A DNA stretch of 25,223 nt from Thermoflexales bacterium (GTDB taxonomy: Bacteria; Chloroflexota; Anaerolineae; Fen-1058). The stretch covers positions 1 through 25,223 of the forward strand of contig JAFGFO010000194.1 of NCBI GenBank assembly GCA_016931085.1, in the 5' to 3' direction. A program made the translations under genes and the position numbers. Each line of letters begins with the position of its first letter. Within the stretch, counting starts at the first letter, position 1. The notes below the pieces were generated by a model, which saw only the letters and a program-made list of their open reading frames with translations, was not told where the DNA came from and made no database searches. Of this stretch, positions 18,757-25,223 are shown piece after piece.

Positions 18757-21348
18757 TCAGCCGCCTCGCAGGGCTAACGGCAAGTAAAGTTGTGCCCGCA
18801 CGGGCAAGATCATCAAGTCGTAGACGGCGTCACAGAAACCAACACTGCTCGCATTGTACGGTCGAACCTCGACATAGTACGTCCCGGCCGCTGAGGGTAT
18901 CCATTGGATGCGCGCAGCCGTGTCGGACCAGTTCTGACCACTGCATGCCAGTTGTGTGTGTCCATCCGTGTCGTAGAGACATAGAACGGTGTGTATCCCT
19001 CCCCACCCCAGGTTGAGGGTCTCAATACGGTATGGAATCAGCGCCGGCACATCTACGGCCGGGACGGTAAATGTCACCCAATCGGCCTGGTCGGAGGCGT
19101 GGAATGTGTGAAACTGGATGCCCGCGTAGGCTGTAGCCGTGGAGGATATGTTATCGCCCTCGTAGATATCGGGGGCGGCCGGCAGCGGCGTGGCGCCGCG
19201 CGTCCAGATCCGGTGGCCATCTGCGCGTAGATAGGAGGCCTTGGGATAGGTGCAACGGTGGCCTACATCCACGGCTGCACATTCGTGATCGAAAAAGTTG
19301 TACCACCAACAGCCGGTAAAATCGGCCGCATAATCACCAGACGTGTCTACCGTAACAACCTGGAACGTATTGATGCCTCCATAGAAATTCGAGTACCTGT
19401 ACGCGGTCGCCAGGACCGGCTCACCGGCCGGCGCTCTCCCATAGATAAGATTATGGGCCGGGTTGGCTTGAACTGTCAATTCAGGGACAGTCAAGGTGGT
19501 GCTGTCACCGTCGCCGGTTTCTACTTGCAGTATGTCTCCTTGGGAGATGGTAATGGGTGTGCCTTGGCTCAGGCGGCACCCATAGTAACCATTTCCATAT
19601 CCTGCCGCGCTAGATCTGCCGGTGCACGCGGCAACCGGAGATCCATCCCGCCGGAGCGTCACCGTGATTGGACTATCGGGCGTCTCGCTGTAGCCCTCTA
19701 CAAAGTCTTGTCCCTTCTCGGCCGTGACGAGAAAGGCCATGCCCGAGCCATACGTGTAGTGTCCCTCAGCGCCGGCGTTCCATACCTCGGCGCCGTCATT
19801 CCCTCTCACTTCGGCCCCGCTGAAGGTCAAGTCGTAGTGTTCGCCGGAGACGGTTGTTTCCTGGCAATAATCGTGTGTGGTGCCGGTGTCGCGTCTCCAA
19901 TCCGATAATACAGCGAGCAAGCGACCGTCGTGAGCACTCCCGGTCAAGTGGCCACTGCCGCCGTCGAGCCGCACGCTCAGGTCATTGATCGTCGTGGTCT
20001 GGGTGACCGTACCATCGCTGATCTCGACGACGTCGGCAGGTCTAAGCGTGTCGTTTAGCCAGGTGTAAAAACTGCTGTCCGAGGCCATGCTCTGGACGCC
20101 TGACCTGGTTTCTCGCACGGTGCCAGTGCTTGTTTTTAGCGTGACGGTCAAGCTAGCGCCAGGATCACCCCAATAGCCCTCTATCTGCCGCTGAGATAGA
20201 TTGGCCACAATGACCGGGAATGGGCGTGTAATGTATTGATAATTTCCCTCGGCGTCATAGGCGTAAACCTGAACGTGATCACCCCGCGCCATGTCCAACC
20301 CGCTGGTCAGGGTAAAATAGCCGGAGGCGTCGGCGTCAGCGGTGGCGCAGGCAGAGTCCGCCGCACAACTGGTTCGAACGTACCCGTCGGTGCGCTTGGC
20401 AAAAAGCCCAGCCACCAGGCGGCCGGCGCTTGTGACCCCGGCGACATGGTCAGCTACATGATCCGGCGTCGTCTTGAGATTGACAGCGTTGTAGGATATG
20501 AAAACTCCCCCGCCGTTGACCAAAATCACGTCTCCGGCTCGAATGGTACCGGTGAATGAGCCGGAATAGGCTCCAGTCTTGCTGCTCCTGCCTGTTTGGG
20601 TCGAGACAATACCCCCCGTGCGGCTCAGGCTGACGGTCCAGTCCACTTCGGGCTTCAGGTAGCCCTCGAATTGGGACGAGCCAGAGCTAACACCAATGTG
20701 ATCGGCGTGAAACGGAAGATAGTACGTGCTATTCCCGTTCGCATCGCGGGCATAGACCGCGGCGTAGCCTCGACGATCCAGGTCCACCTGGCTGCTAAAG
20801 TCGGCGACAAAAGCACCACTGCCGTCGGCGGACACCGTCTGAGAATACACTTTCGCGGCTTGGGGGCATGAATAGCTGCCGCCCGCGTAGAGCCAGACCT
20901 CGACCGAGCGATTGGGGTCCGTTCTGCCTACGACGGCGGCCGCATCCGGATCCACCCAGGCGGAGAGATCGGCGACAATGGTTTCAACGGTGCGGCCTTG
21001 GGCCGTCACTTGGACCTCGTCGCCAGGCTGGAGCGTCCAGGCGTAGCCAGCAGAAGGACAATTCTGCCAAGCAGGAGCAAAGTTATAGGCACCACTGGCG
21101 GTGCTGGTGGTGGTCTCAGTGATAACCTGGCTGCCGCGCAAGATGCGCAAGGCGACGGTTATGCCAGGCGCAGTTTGACCTCGGACGGCAAGGCTGCCAC
21201 CCCCAGGCGTGATAAAGACGTCGATGCGGGGATCAGCGAGCACTGAAGACGGCCAGGCAAGCGAGGCTGACGAGAAAAGGGTCATGATGGCTATCCATAT
21301 TGTCACCATGGCCAGTATTGTCGTGCCAACTCCAAAGGCCCTCGGCAT
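18757..21348 (-). CDS. Large secreted repeat protein with PPC-like domain and YLPLALR tail
   Basis: This 863-aa protein has an N-terminal signal peptide (hydrophobic stretch about 8-35, cleavage in the Ala/Ser-rich part). The body consists of Ig-like/carboxypeptidase-regulatory-like repeats. The recurring pattern is EGY, a Pro, VTV-L-R-G, and then GDVVEV-DG (for example FEGYLKPEVDWTVSLSR, IEGYWGDPGASLTVTLK, VEGYSETPDSPITVTLR). The C-terminal 130 or so residues, from YEGDNISSTATAYAG to AAGTYYVEVRPYN, match bacterial pre-peptidase C-terminal (PPC) domains. The last residues, LYLPLALRGG, match a tail that I often associate with exported Chloroflexota proteins. No catalytic domain is seen, so an adhesive or wall-surface role is inferred. 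The ATG at 21348 has GGGGGA 6 bases upstream. Confidence 0.85.
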   Translation of the reverse strand: MPRAFGVGTTILAMVTIWIAIMTLFSSASLAWPSSVLADPRIDVFITPGGGSLAVRGQTAPGITVALRILRGSQVITETTTSTASGAYNFAPAWQNCPSAGYAWTLQPGDEVQVTAQGRTVETIVADLSAWVDPDAAAVVGRTDPNRSVEVWLYAGGSYSCPQAAKVYSQTVSADGSGAFVADFSSQVDLDRRGYAAVYARDANGNSTYYLPFHADHIGVSSGSSQFEGYLKPEVDWTVSLSRTGGIVSTQTGRSSKTGAYSGSFTGTIRAGDVILVNGGGVFISYNAVNLKTTPDHVADHVAGVTSAGRLVAGLFAKRTDGYVRTSCAADSACATADADASGYFTLTSGLDMARGDHVQVYAYDAEGNYQYITRPFPVIVANLSQRQIEGYWGDPGASLTVTLKTSTGTVRETRSGVQSMASDSSFYTWLNDTLRPADVVEISDGTVTQTTTINDLSVRLDGGSGHLTGSAHDGRLLAVLSDWRRDTGTTHDYCQETTVSGEHYDLTFSGAEVRGNDGAEVWNAGAEGHYTYGSGMAFLVTAEKGQDFVEGYSETPDSPITVTLRRDGSPVAACTGRSSAAGYGNGYYGCRLSQGTPITISQGDILQVETGDGDSTTLTVPELTVQANPAHNLIYGRAPAGEPVLATAYRYSNFYGGINTFQVVTVDTSGDYAADFTGCWWYNFFDHECAAVDVGHRCTYPKASYLRADGHRIWTRGATPLPAAPDIYEGDNISSTATAYAGIQFHTFHASDQADWVTFTVPAVDVPALIPYRIETLNLGWGGIHTVLCLYDTDGHTQLACSGQNWSDTAARIQWIPSAAGTYYVEVRPYNASSVGFCDAVYDLMILPVRAQLYLPLALRGG

Positions 21349-21393
21349 AGAGATTCCCCCACAAGCAACACCTGAAAGAGTAAAGGTAGCTTT

Positions 21394-21402
21394 ATTGTAT
21401 CA
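21394..21402 (-). promoter_or_regulatory. Extended -10 promoter for the secreted protein / regulator operon
   Basis: The minus strand reads TGATACAAT, an extended -10 with one mismatch. No clear -35 is seen. The predicted leader is about 39 bases to the ATG at 21348. Confidence 0.4.
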
Positions 21403-21470
21403 CAAATTCGCCAGCGAGGCCATGTTTGTTTGAGCCACAGCGCCATTAAGAAATGATGGTCTGAGTCCAC

Positions 21471-21489
21471 TGAAAAAAGGCCTTTTTCA
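21471..21489. promoter_or_regulatory. AT-flanked palindrome in the divergent promoter region
   Basis: TGAAAAAAGG is followed directly by CCTTTTTCA. The two halves are complementary apart from one extra A and have no loop, so it fits a protein-binding palindrome better than an RNA hairpin. It lies between the divergent operons. Confidence 0.35.
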
Positions 21490-21502
21490 CCTAAGAAATG
21501 GT

Positions 21503-21552
21503 ATGACAGTGTCATAGTATGCATGACAGCCGTCACAGTTGCCAGGTGACAC
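21503..21552. promoter_or_regulatory. Tandem TGACA operator-like sites
   Basis: ATGACA-G-TGTCAT (21503-21515) is a perfect 6-bp inverted repeat with a one-base centre. TGAC-AGCC-GTCA (21524-21535) is a second dyad. A third TGACA half-site lies at 21547-21551. The TGACA starts are 20 and 23 bp apart, about two helical turns, so bound proteins would lie on one face. The group lies just upstream of the exporter promoter, where an activator would bind. The regulator is not identified. The NarL-type regulator at 18089-18721 is one candidate. Confidence 0.5.
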
Positions 21553-21579
21553 GCGCCTATGGAAAAGCGGGCCGGAAAG

Positions 21580-21588
21580 TGATATGAT
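21580..21588 (+). promoter_or_regulatory. Extended -10 promoter for the MacB-type exporter operon
   Basis: TGATATGAT fits an extended -10 (TGnTATAAT with one mismatch). The -35 region is poor, which fits dependence on an activator at the TGACA sites upstream. The leader would be about 75 bases. Confidence 0.45.
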
Positions 21589-21601
21589 GGAACCAGATAG
21601 A

Positions 21602-21624
21602 GACAAACGCGAGGCGTTCGTGTC
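21602..21624 (+). other. Hairpin in the exporter operon leader
   Basis: GACA-AACGC, loop GAG, GCGTT, a two-base bulge CG, then TGTC: a 9-bp stem within the predicted 5' leader, ending 46 bases before the ATG at 21671. It also carries a further TGTC/GACA pair, so it could equally be a DNA operator. Confidence 0.35.
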
Positions 21625-21670
21625 AGATAAAAACATCAGACGGAGACGTCGGATAGAGAAGGAGAACACG

Positions 21671-22363
21671 ATGTTACAAGCAGAAAACTTGACACTGACG
21701 TATCAAGACGGCGAGAGCATGCTCAATGCCGTCCAAGATGTGTCGATCACGATCGAGGATCACCAGTTCATCGGCCTGCTGGGACCCTCGGGTTCCGGCA
21801 AGAGCTCGCTGTTGTACTTGCTGAGCGGGCTGCGCAAGCCAACAGGCGGCGAGGTCTACCTGGACGGGCGCGCCTACAGCAAGATGCCGGAACGAGAACG
21901 GGTGGTGCTGCGCCGGAGCGAGTTCGGCTTTGTCTTCCAACAGCACTTTTTGATCAACTATCTCACCGCGCTGGAAAACGTGATGGTCGCCGCGTTAGTG
22001 CAGGACAAGGCTCATGCCGAGCAGGCCAGGGCGCTGCTGGCTGACCTGAGCCTGGGCAACAAGCTGCACCGCTTCCCCTACGAGCTTTCGGGCGGCGAGC
22101 GGCAGCGGGTGGCCGTGGCACGCGCCATGCTGCACCGCCCCCGCTTCATCTTTGCCGACGAGCCGACCGGGCTGCTGGACCGGCACACCGGCCTGCAGGT
22201 GATGGCATTGCTGCGCAACTACTGCGATCAAGGCAGCCTGATCGTCGTCACGCACAACCCCGAAATTCTCGACAAGGCCCACCTGGTCGTCCGGCTGCGC
22301 GATGGACAAATCACCAAAATGGAAGACCGCCTGGCTCGCCAGGCACAGGAGGCGGTTGCATGA
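21671..22363 (+). CDS. ABC transporter ATP-binding protein, MacB/LolD type
   Basis: This 230-aa ATPase powers the FtsX-like permease encoded next to it. Walker A is GPSGSGKS (38-45), the Q-loop Gln is Q90, the signature is LSGGERQ (139-145), Walker B is FIFADE (159-164) and the switch His is H195. EPTGLLD follows Walker B, as in MacB/LolD-type ATPases (EPTGNLD). The ORF extends further upstream, but I chose the ATG at 21671 because AAGGAG stands 6 to 7 bases before it and the ATPase fold starts there. Its stop overlaps the permease start by 4 bases (ATGA), showing translational coupling. It probably exports peptides, lipids or drugs through a tripartite complex. Confidence 0.96.
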   Translation: MLQAENLTLTYQDGESMLNAVQDVSITIEDHQFIGLLGPSGSGKSSLLYLLSGLRKPTGGEVYLDGRAYSKMPERERVVLRRSEFGFVFQQHFLINYLTALENVMVAALVQDKAHAEQARALLADLSLGNKLHRFPYELSGGERQRVAVARAMLHRPRFIFADEPTGLLDRHTGLQVMALLRNYCDQGSLIVVTHNPEILDKAHLVVRLRDGQITKMEDRLARQAQEAVA

Positions 22364-24720
22364 ACCCCTTGTCGCCTTTCACTTACTGCCGCCGCCACAA
22401 GCGTTGGGCAGCGATGCTGACGGCTTTGCTGGCACTGACAGTCCTGGGCCTCTATCTGTTCATCGGCCTGGCGCAGGCAACTTATATAGCCCCTGCCTAC
22501 ACCATCAACCGCTACCTGGAAAAATTCAGCCTGGTGCAGCCGCAGTTGGTGGAAACGCTGGACCCGGACGTTGTCGCCCGGATTCAGGCGAACGGAGACG
22601 TGACCCAGGTGCTGCTGCAAAACGATGTGAATATCAAAGTGTCGAACGTGGGGGGAGCCTATTTCCCCTTCCGCCTGATCGGCCTACAGGAAGCGGATGT
22701 GGCTACGGTGCTGGCCCAGTGCGGCGTTAGCCTCAAAGAAGGCGAACTGCCGCAGCCTAACACCAACGGCGTCGCGCTCTCCGAAGAAATTGTCACGGCG
22801 CTTGGGTTGAAAATCGGTGATACGTTTGATCGAACGAAGGATGAGAAAGTCTATTTCAAAATCGTCAGCCCATTGAGACTGGTGGGCGTCCTCGCCGGCG
22901 AGGTGCGATTGGGAATCGTGTCGTATGACTATCTGAACAACCAGGAGAGCTACCGCAGCCTTACCGACTCCGGCTTGCTGGTCATTGCCAGGGAAGGTCG
23001 TGAGGCGGCGGTGGCTGACTATCTCCAACATAGCGTGCGCGACTCCCAGACCAAGATTTATACGCGCCAGTCAACGACGGAACAGGTGGCGAGGGATCAG
23101 CAGTTGCTGTACGCGCTTGGCATTCCGATCGTACTGCTGGTTATGACAGCTCTCACGCTGGTCATCGGTGCCATCCACCAACTGACGTTCGCGCAGCGGC
23201 TGCAAGAGTTCGGCACATTGCATAGCTTGGGCCACAGCAAAGAGTGGCTGGCGCGCCGCCTGACACTGGAGACGGCCGGGTTGGCGGTTGCCGGCTGGGG
23301 GCTGGGCATTCTCCTGGCTTGGGGAGGATTGGCCATCCTGAGCGCCACCGTCTACGCACCCGGAGGGTTTGCCTTTAGTCCCATTCAACTGACCGCGCTC
23401 CCGTTTGTGCTGCCCATTCCCCTGGCGGCAATTGGATTGACGTTGTTCACGGCTATCCGCACCCTGGGCAGCCTGGATACCGTGGCGATTGTCGAGCGGG
23501 GCGAGCTGAGCCTGGAAGGGGAGCGGCCCGGGCGCCCCCCGCGCGTCAAGGCCGGCAGCCTGCCCCGCCCACTGGCCCCGAGTACCTTCTACCGGCGGCA
23601 TACGCGCCAGGCGGCGGTGCTCGTCAGCGCCATGGTGCTGATGATTGTGGGCACAGCGCTTATCATTTTCATCTTTTCGGCCGGCGCCGATGCGTTGCAG
23701 CCCATGCTGAACAACTTTAGCCGGATCAGCGCTGTGTCTCCGAACAACCTCCCCCTGTATGCAACCGTCATCGACCAGATCCGTACACACCCGGCGGTGG
23801 AGCGCGTTATTCCAGTCTACACTTTTGCACCCGTGAAAATTTCCATCCCTCCGATGTTCCCCTCCCGCTCCGTCGAAACCCTCTGCGTGACGGAGGAGGA
23901 TATGGCCTACATGGTGGATCTCTACCACCTGAAACTTGCCGAAGGGCATCTGCCGCGCCCCAACACCAACGAGATAGTCTTCCCTTGGGCCATCGCCCAA
24001 AATCGGGACATCCACGTGGGAGACGTGATTGGCGATCCCGATCATCCCATCTACCCCGGCGCGCCCGCGCTGCCTATCCAGTTGGTGGTCTCGGGTATCT
24101 TTGCCCAGGGCGAGACGTCCGCAGATGAAACCTGGCTTCCCTTCATGTCGCTGGAATTTGTAGAGCAGTATCGAGAATCCGAGCTCTCGCTCATTGTGGT
24201 GCCCCGGACCGGGCAAAAGGCGGCGCTCGATGCATGGCTGAAACGCCATATAGCGGGAGAGGGTCGTATGGTGTACACCTATAAGAATCAACGGGCCGCG
24301 CTTCAAAGGGAAATGAGCACGATGTTGTTTACTTTCGCGCTAATGGAAAGCGCCATAGCCCTGGCAGCCGCCCTGGCCCTGGCGGGCCTCAACACTATCT
24401 TTGTCTCCCAGCGGCAGGCCGAGTTTGGCGTGTTGAACGCGATGGGCTTTAGCCGCCCGCAACTGGTTGGGCGCGTCGTGCGCGAGACTTTCTTCACCGC
24501 CGGCGCGGCCTGGCTGGTAGCTATGCTGGGCTGCGCCGTCATCCAGCTCGGTCTGCAAAATGCTGTATTCACTCCGGCCGGCCTCAAGCTCAACTTTTTC
24601 AACCCCACCCCCTGGCTTTTCACTCTGTTGCTACCTGCGGCGGTGCTCGCCGCCAACGCCGGCGCCGTTGCCCGGATGCTGGCCCGCCTCGACCCAGTGG
24701 CCATTATCGAGGGGAGATAA
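22360..24720 (+). CDS. FtsX-like (MacB-type) ABC transporter permease
   Basis: This 786-aa permease is made of two similar halves. In each, a first membrane helix (18-40; 417-440) is followed by a large extracytoplasmic domain (about 41-250; 441-650) and three helices (about 253-275, 304-326 and 346-366; then about 655-680, 705-730 and 750-770). Each three-helix bundle contains the FtsX-type coupling motif (RLQEFGTLHSLGHSKEWL; RQAEFGVLNAMGFSRPQLVGR), and each half ends in a VAIVERG/VAIIEGR motif. The full-length duplicated form fits lipoprotein/peptide exporters of the mechanotransmission type. It overlaps the ATPase gene by 4 bases and is followed by the membrane-fusion lipoprotein 62 bases later. 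The gap holds only GATAGA-rich simple sequence. The substrate is unknown. Confidence 0.94.
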   Translation: MNPLSPFTYCRRHKRWAAMLTALLALTVLGLYLFIGLAQATYIAPAYTINRYLEKFSLVQPQLVETLDPDVVARIQANGDVTQVLLQNDVNIKVSNVGGAYFPFRLIGLQEADVATVLAQCGVSLKEGELPQPNTNGVALSEEIVTALGLKIGDTFDRTKDEKVYFKIVSPLRLVGVLAGEVRLGIVSYDYLNNQESYRSLTDSGLLVIAREGREAAVADYLQHSVRDSQTKIYTRQSTTEQVARDQQLLYALGIPIVLLVMTALTLVIGAIHQLTFAQRLQEFGTLHSLGHSKEWLARRLTLETAGLAVAGWGLGILLAWGGLAILSATVYAPGGFAFSPIQLTALPFVLPIPLAAIGLTLFTAIRTLGSLDTVAIVERGELSLEGERPGRPPRVKAGSLPRPLAPSTFYRRHTRQAAVLVSAMVLMIVGTALIIFIFSAGADALQPMLNNFSRISAVSPNNLPLYATVIDQIRTHPAVERVIPVYTFAPVKISIPPMFPSRSVETLCVTEEDMAYMVDLYHLKLAEGHLPRPNTNEIVFPWAIAQNRDIHVGDVIGDPDHPIYPGAPALPIQLVVSGIFAQGETSADETWLPFMSLEFVEQYRESELSLIVVPRTGQKAALDAWLKRHIAGEGRMVYTYKNQRAALQREMSTMLFTFALMESAIALAAALALAGLNTIFVSQRQAEFGVLNAMGFSRPQLVGRVVRETFFTAGAAWLVAMLGCAVIQLGLQNAVFTPAGLKLNFFNPTPWLFTLLLPAAVLAANAGAVARMLARLDPVAIIEGR

Positions 24721-24782
24721 GGCCAAACGCAAAGCATTCGGCGATAGAGACGACAGATAGAGATAGATAGAGAGAGAGGTAT

Positions 24783-25223
24783 ATGATAAAGCAAAGATCT
24801 ATTTGGCTGGCAGTGGGAATACTGGTTGTGTGCCTGGCGGCGTGCAATGCAGGCCCCAGCGTCCAAAAACCTACGCCGACCCGCCCGGCCGAGACTGAAC
24901 CGTACGCGCAACCGGCCCCGGGCAATATTACAGCTAACGGCGTGCTGCAGCCCGCCCACCAGGTGCAGTTGGGCTTTAGCGTGGGGGGCAGGGTCGAGTC
25001 GGTCGAGGTCGAGCTTGGCGAGTTGGTAAAGGCTGGGCAGTCACTGGCCGCGATCGACGACACCGAGCTGCAGCGCGTTGTGGCAGGAGCAAAACTAGAG
25101 ATGGAAAGCGCCCAGGCCAGGCTGGATCAATTGCAGGCGCAAGCCACACCCGTGCCAGAGCACGTGATGGCTGCCACGGCCGCTATTAGCAGCGCGCAGA
25201 CCGCGCTGGTCCAGGCGCACGCC
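24783..25223 (+). CDS. Lipoprotein membrane-fusion protein (HlyD/MacA-like), partial
   Basis: The frame is open to the window end (147 codons seen). A signal peptide (hydrophobic 7-20) ends in the lipobox LAAC, with Cys21 as the lipidated residue. A Pro/Thr-rich linker leads to a biotinyl-lipoyl-like half-motif typical of HlyD/MacA proteins (VGGRVESVEVELGELVKAGQSLAAID). A coiled-coil hairpin starts at about residue 100 (DTELQRVVAGAKLEMESAQARLDQLQ). It should bridge the FtsX-like permease to the outside. In an organism without a classical outer membrane it may instead present substrate to the wall. The ATG at 24783 follows GAGAGAGG. The rest of the protein lies outside the window. Confidence 0.92.
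   Translation, partial: MIKQRSIWLAVGILVVCLAACNAGPSVQKPTPTRPAETEPYAQPAPGNITANGVLQPAHQVQLGFSVGGRVESVEVELGELVKAGQSLAAIDDTELQRVVAGAKLEMESAQARLDQLQAQATPVPEHVMAATAAISSAQTALVQAHA

Noticed and set aside
21539..21670. Extended N-terminus of the MacB-type ATPase (44 extra codons)
   Set aside because: The extension contains the predicted promoter and leader hairpin, and the ATG at 21671 has a clear AAGGAG before it and starts the ATPase fold.
23071..24306. 411-codon minus-strand ORF opposite the FtsX-like permease
   Set aside because: The plus strand has a complete duplicated FtsX architecture coupled to the ATPase gene. The minus-strand frame shows no domains.

Overview
The window is GC-rich, densely coded DNA that looks like a chromosomal segment of an Anaerolineae-type member of the Chloroflexota. 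This is an inference from gene style, not a database result. The clues are a C39-peptidase-like gene with its small companion, a GT26/GT39-like membrane glycosyltransferase with beta-sandwich tails, a secreted protein ending in a YLPLALR-type tail, an ABC-2 permease carrying extracytoplasmic domains of a type I associate with Chloroflexota FecR-like proteins, and many very short tandem repeats. No rRNA, tRNA, CRISPR array, transposase or phage gene was seen.

Layout. From 99 to 12467 all genes lie on the minus strand and look like one exporter/cell-envelope locus. In transcription order it holds an exported protein with a GATase-like domain (815 aa), an ABC-2 permease fused to two extracytoplasmic Cys-containing domains (836 aa), a second exported GATase-like protein (676 aa), an ABC ATPase (322 aa), a second ABC-2 permease (319 aa), a coiled-coil membrane protein with a (Gln-Gly)15 tract (534 aa) and a MoxR-family AAA+ ATPase (328 aa). 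The two exported proteins are paralogues, as are the two permease cores, so the locus looks like a duplicated permease plus exported-protein module sharing one ATPase.

From 12589 to 13357 there is a small companion protein followed by a C39-like peptidase gene interrupted by one in-frame TAG. From 13499 to about 16747 there is a single long ORF joining a WecG/TagA (GT26) domain to a DUF2723/GT39-like multi-pass membrane protein. Beyond it are an alpha/beta-hydrolase remnant with its catalytic middle missing (16737-17006), a 123-aa unknown, a membrane GAF-like protein, a NarL/LuxR-type response regulator and a large secreted multi-domain protein (18757-21348). After a divergent promoter region, the plus strand carries a MacB-type tripartite exporter: an ABC ATPase, an FtsX-like permease and a lipoprotein membrane-fusion protein cut by the window end.

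The most unusual signal is the repeats. At least eight arrays of 7-bp units and three of about 10-bp units, plus a 6-bp array and several palindromes, sit between genes, over start codons and, most strikingly, inside one gene. Five separate elements interrupt the GT26-GT39 ORF (13499-16747) without breaking its frame. One lies exactly at the junction of the two enzyme domains. They resemble in format the heptameric STRR repeats of heterocystous cyanobacteria.
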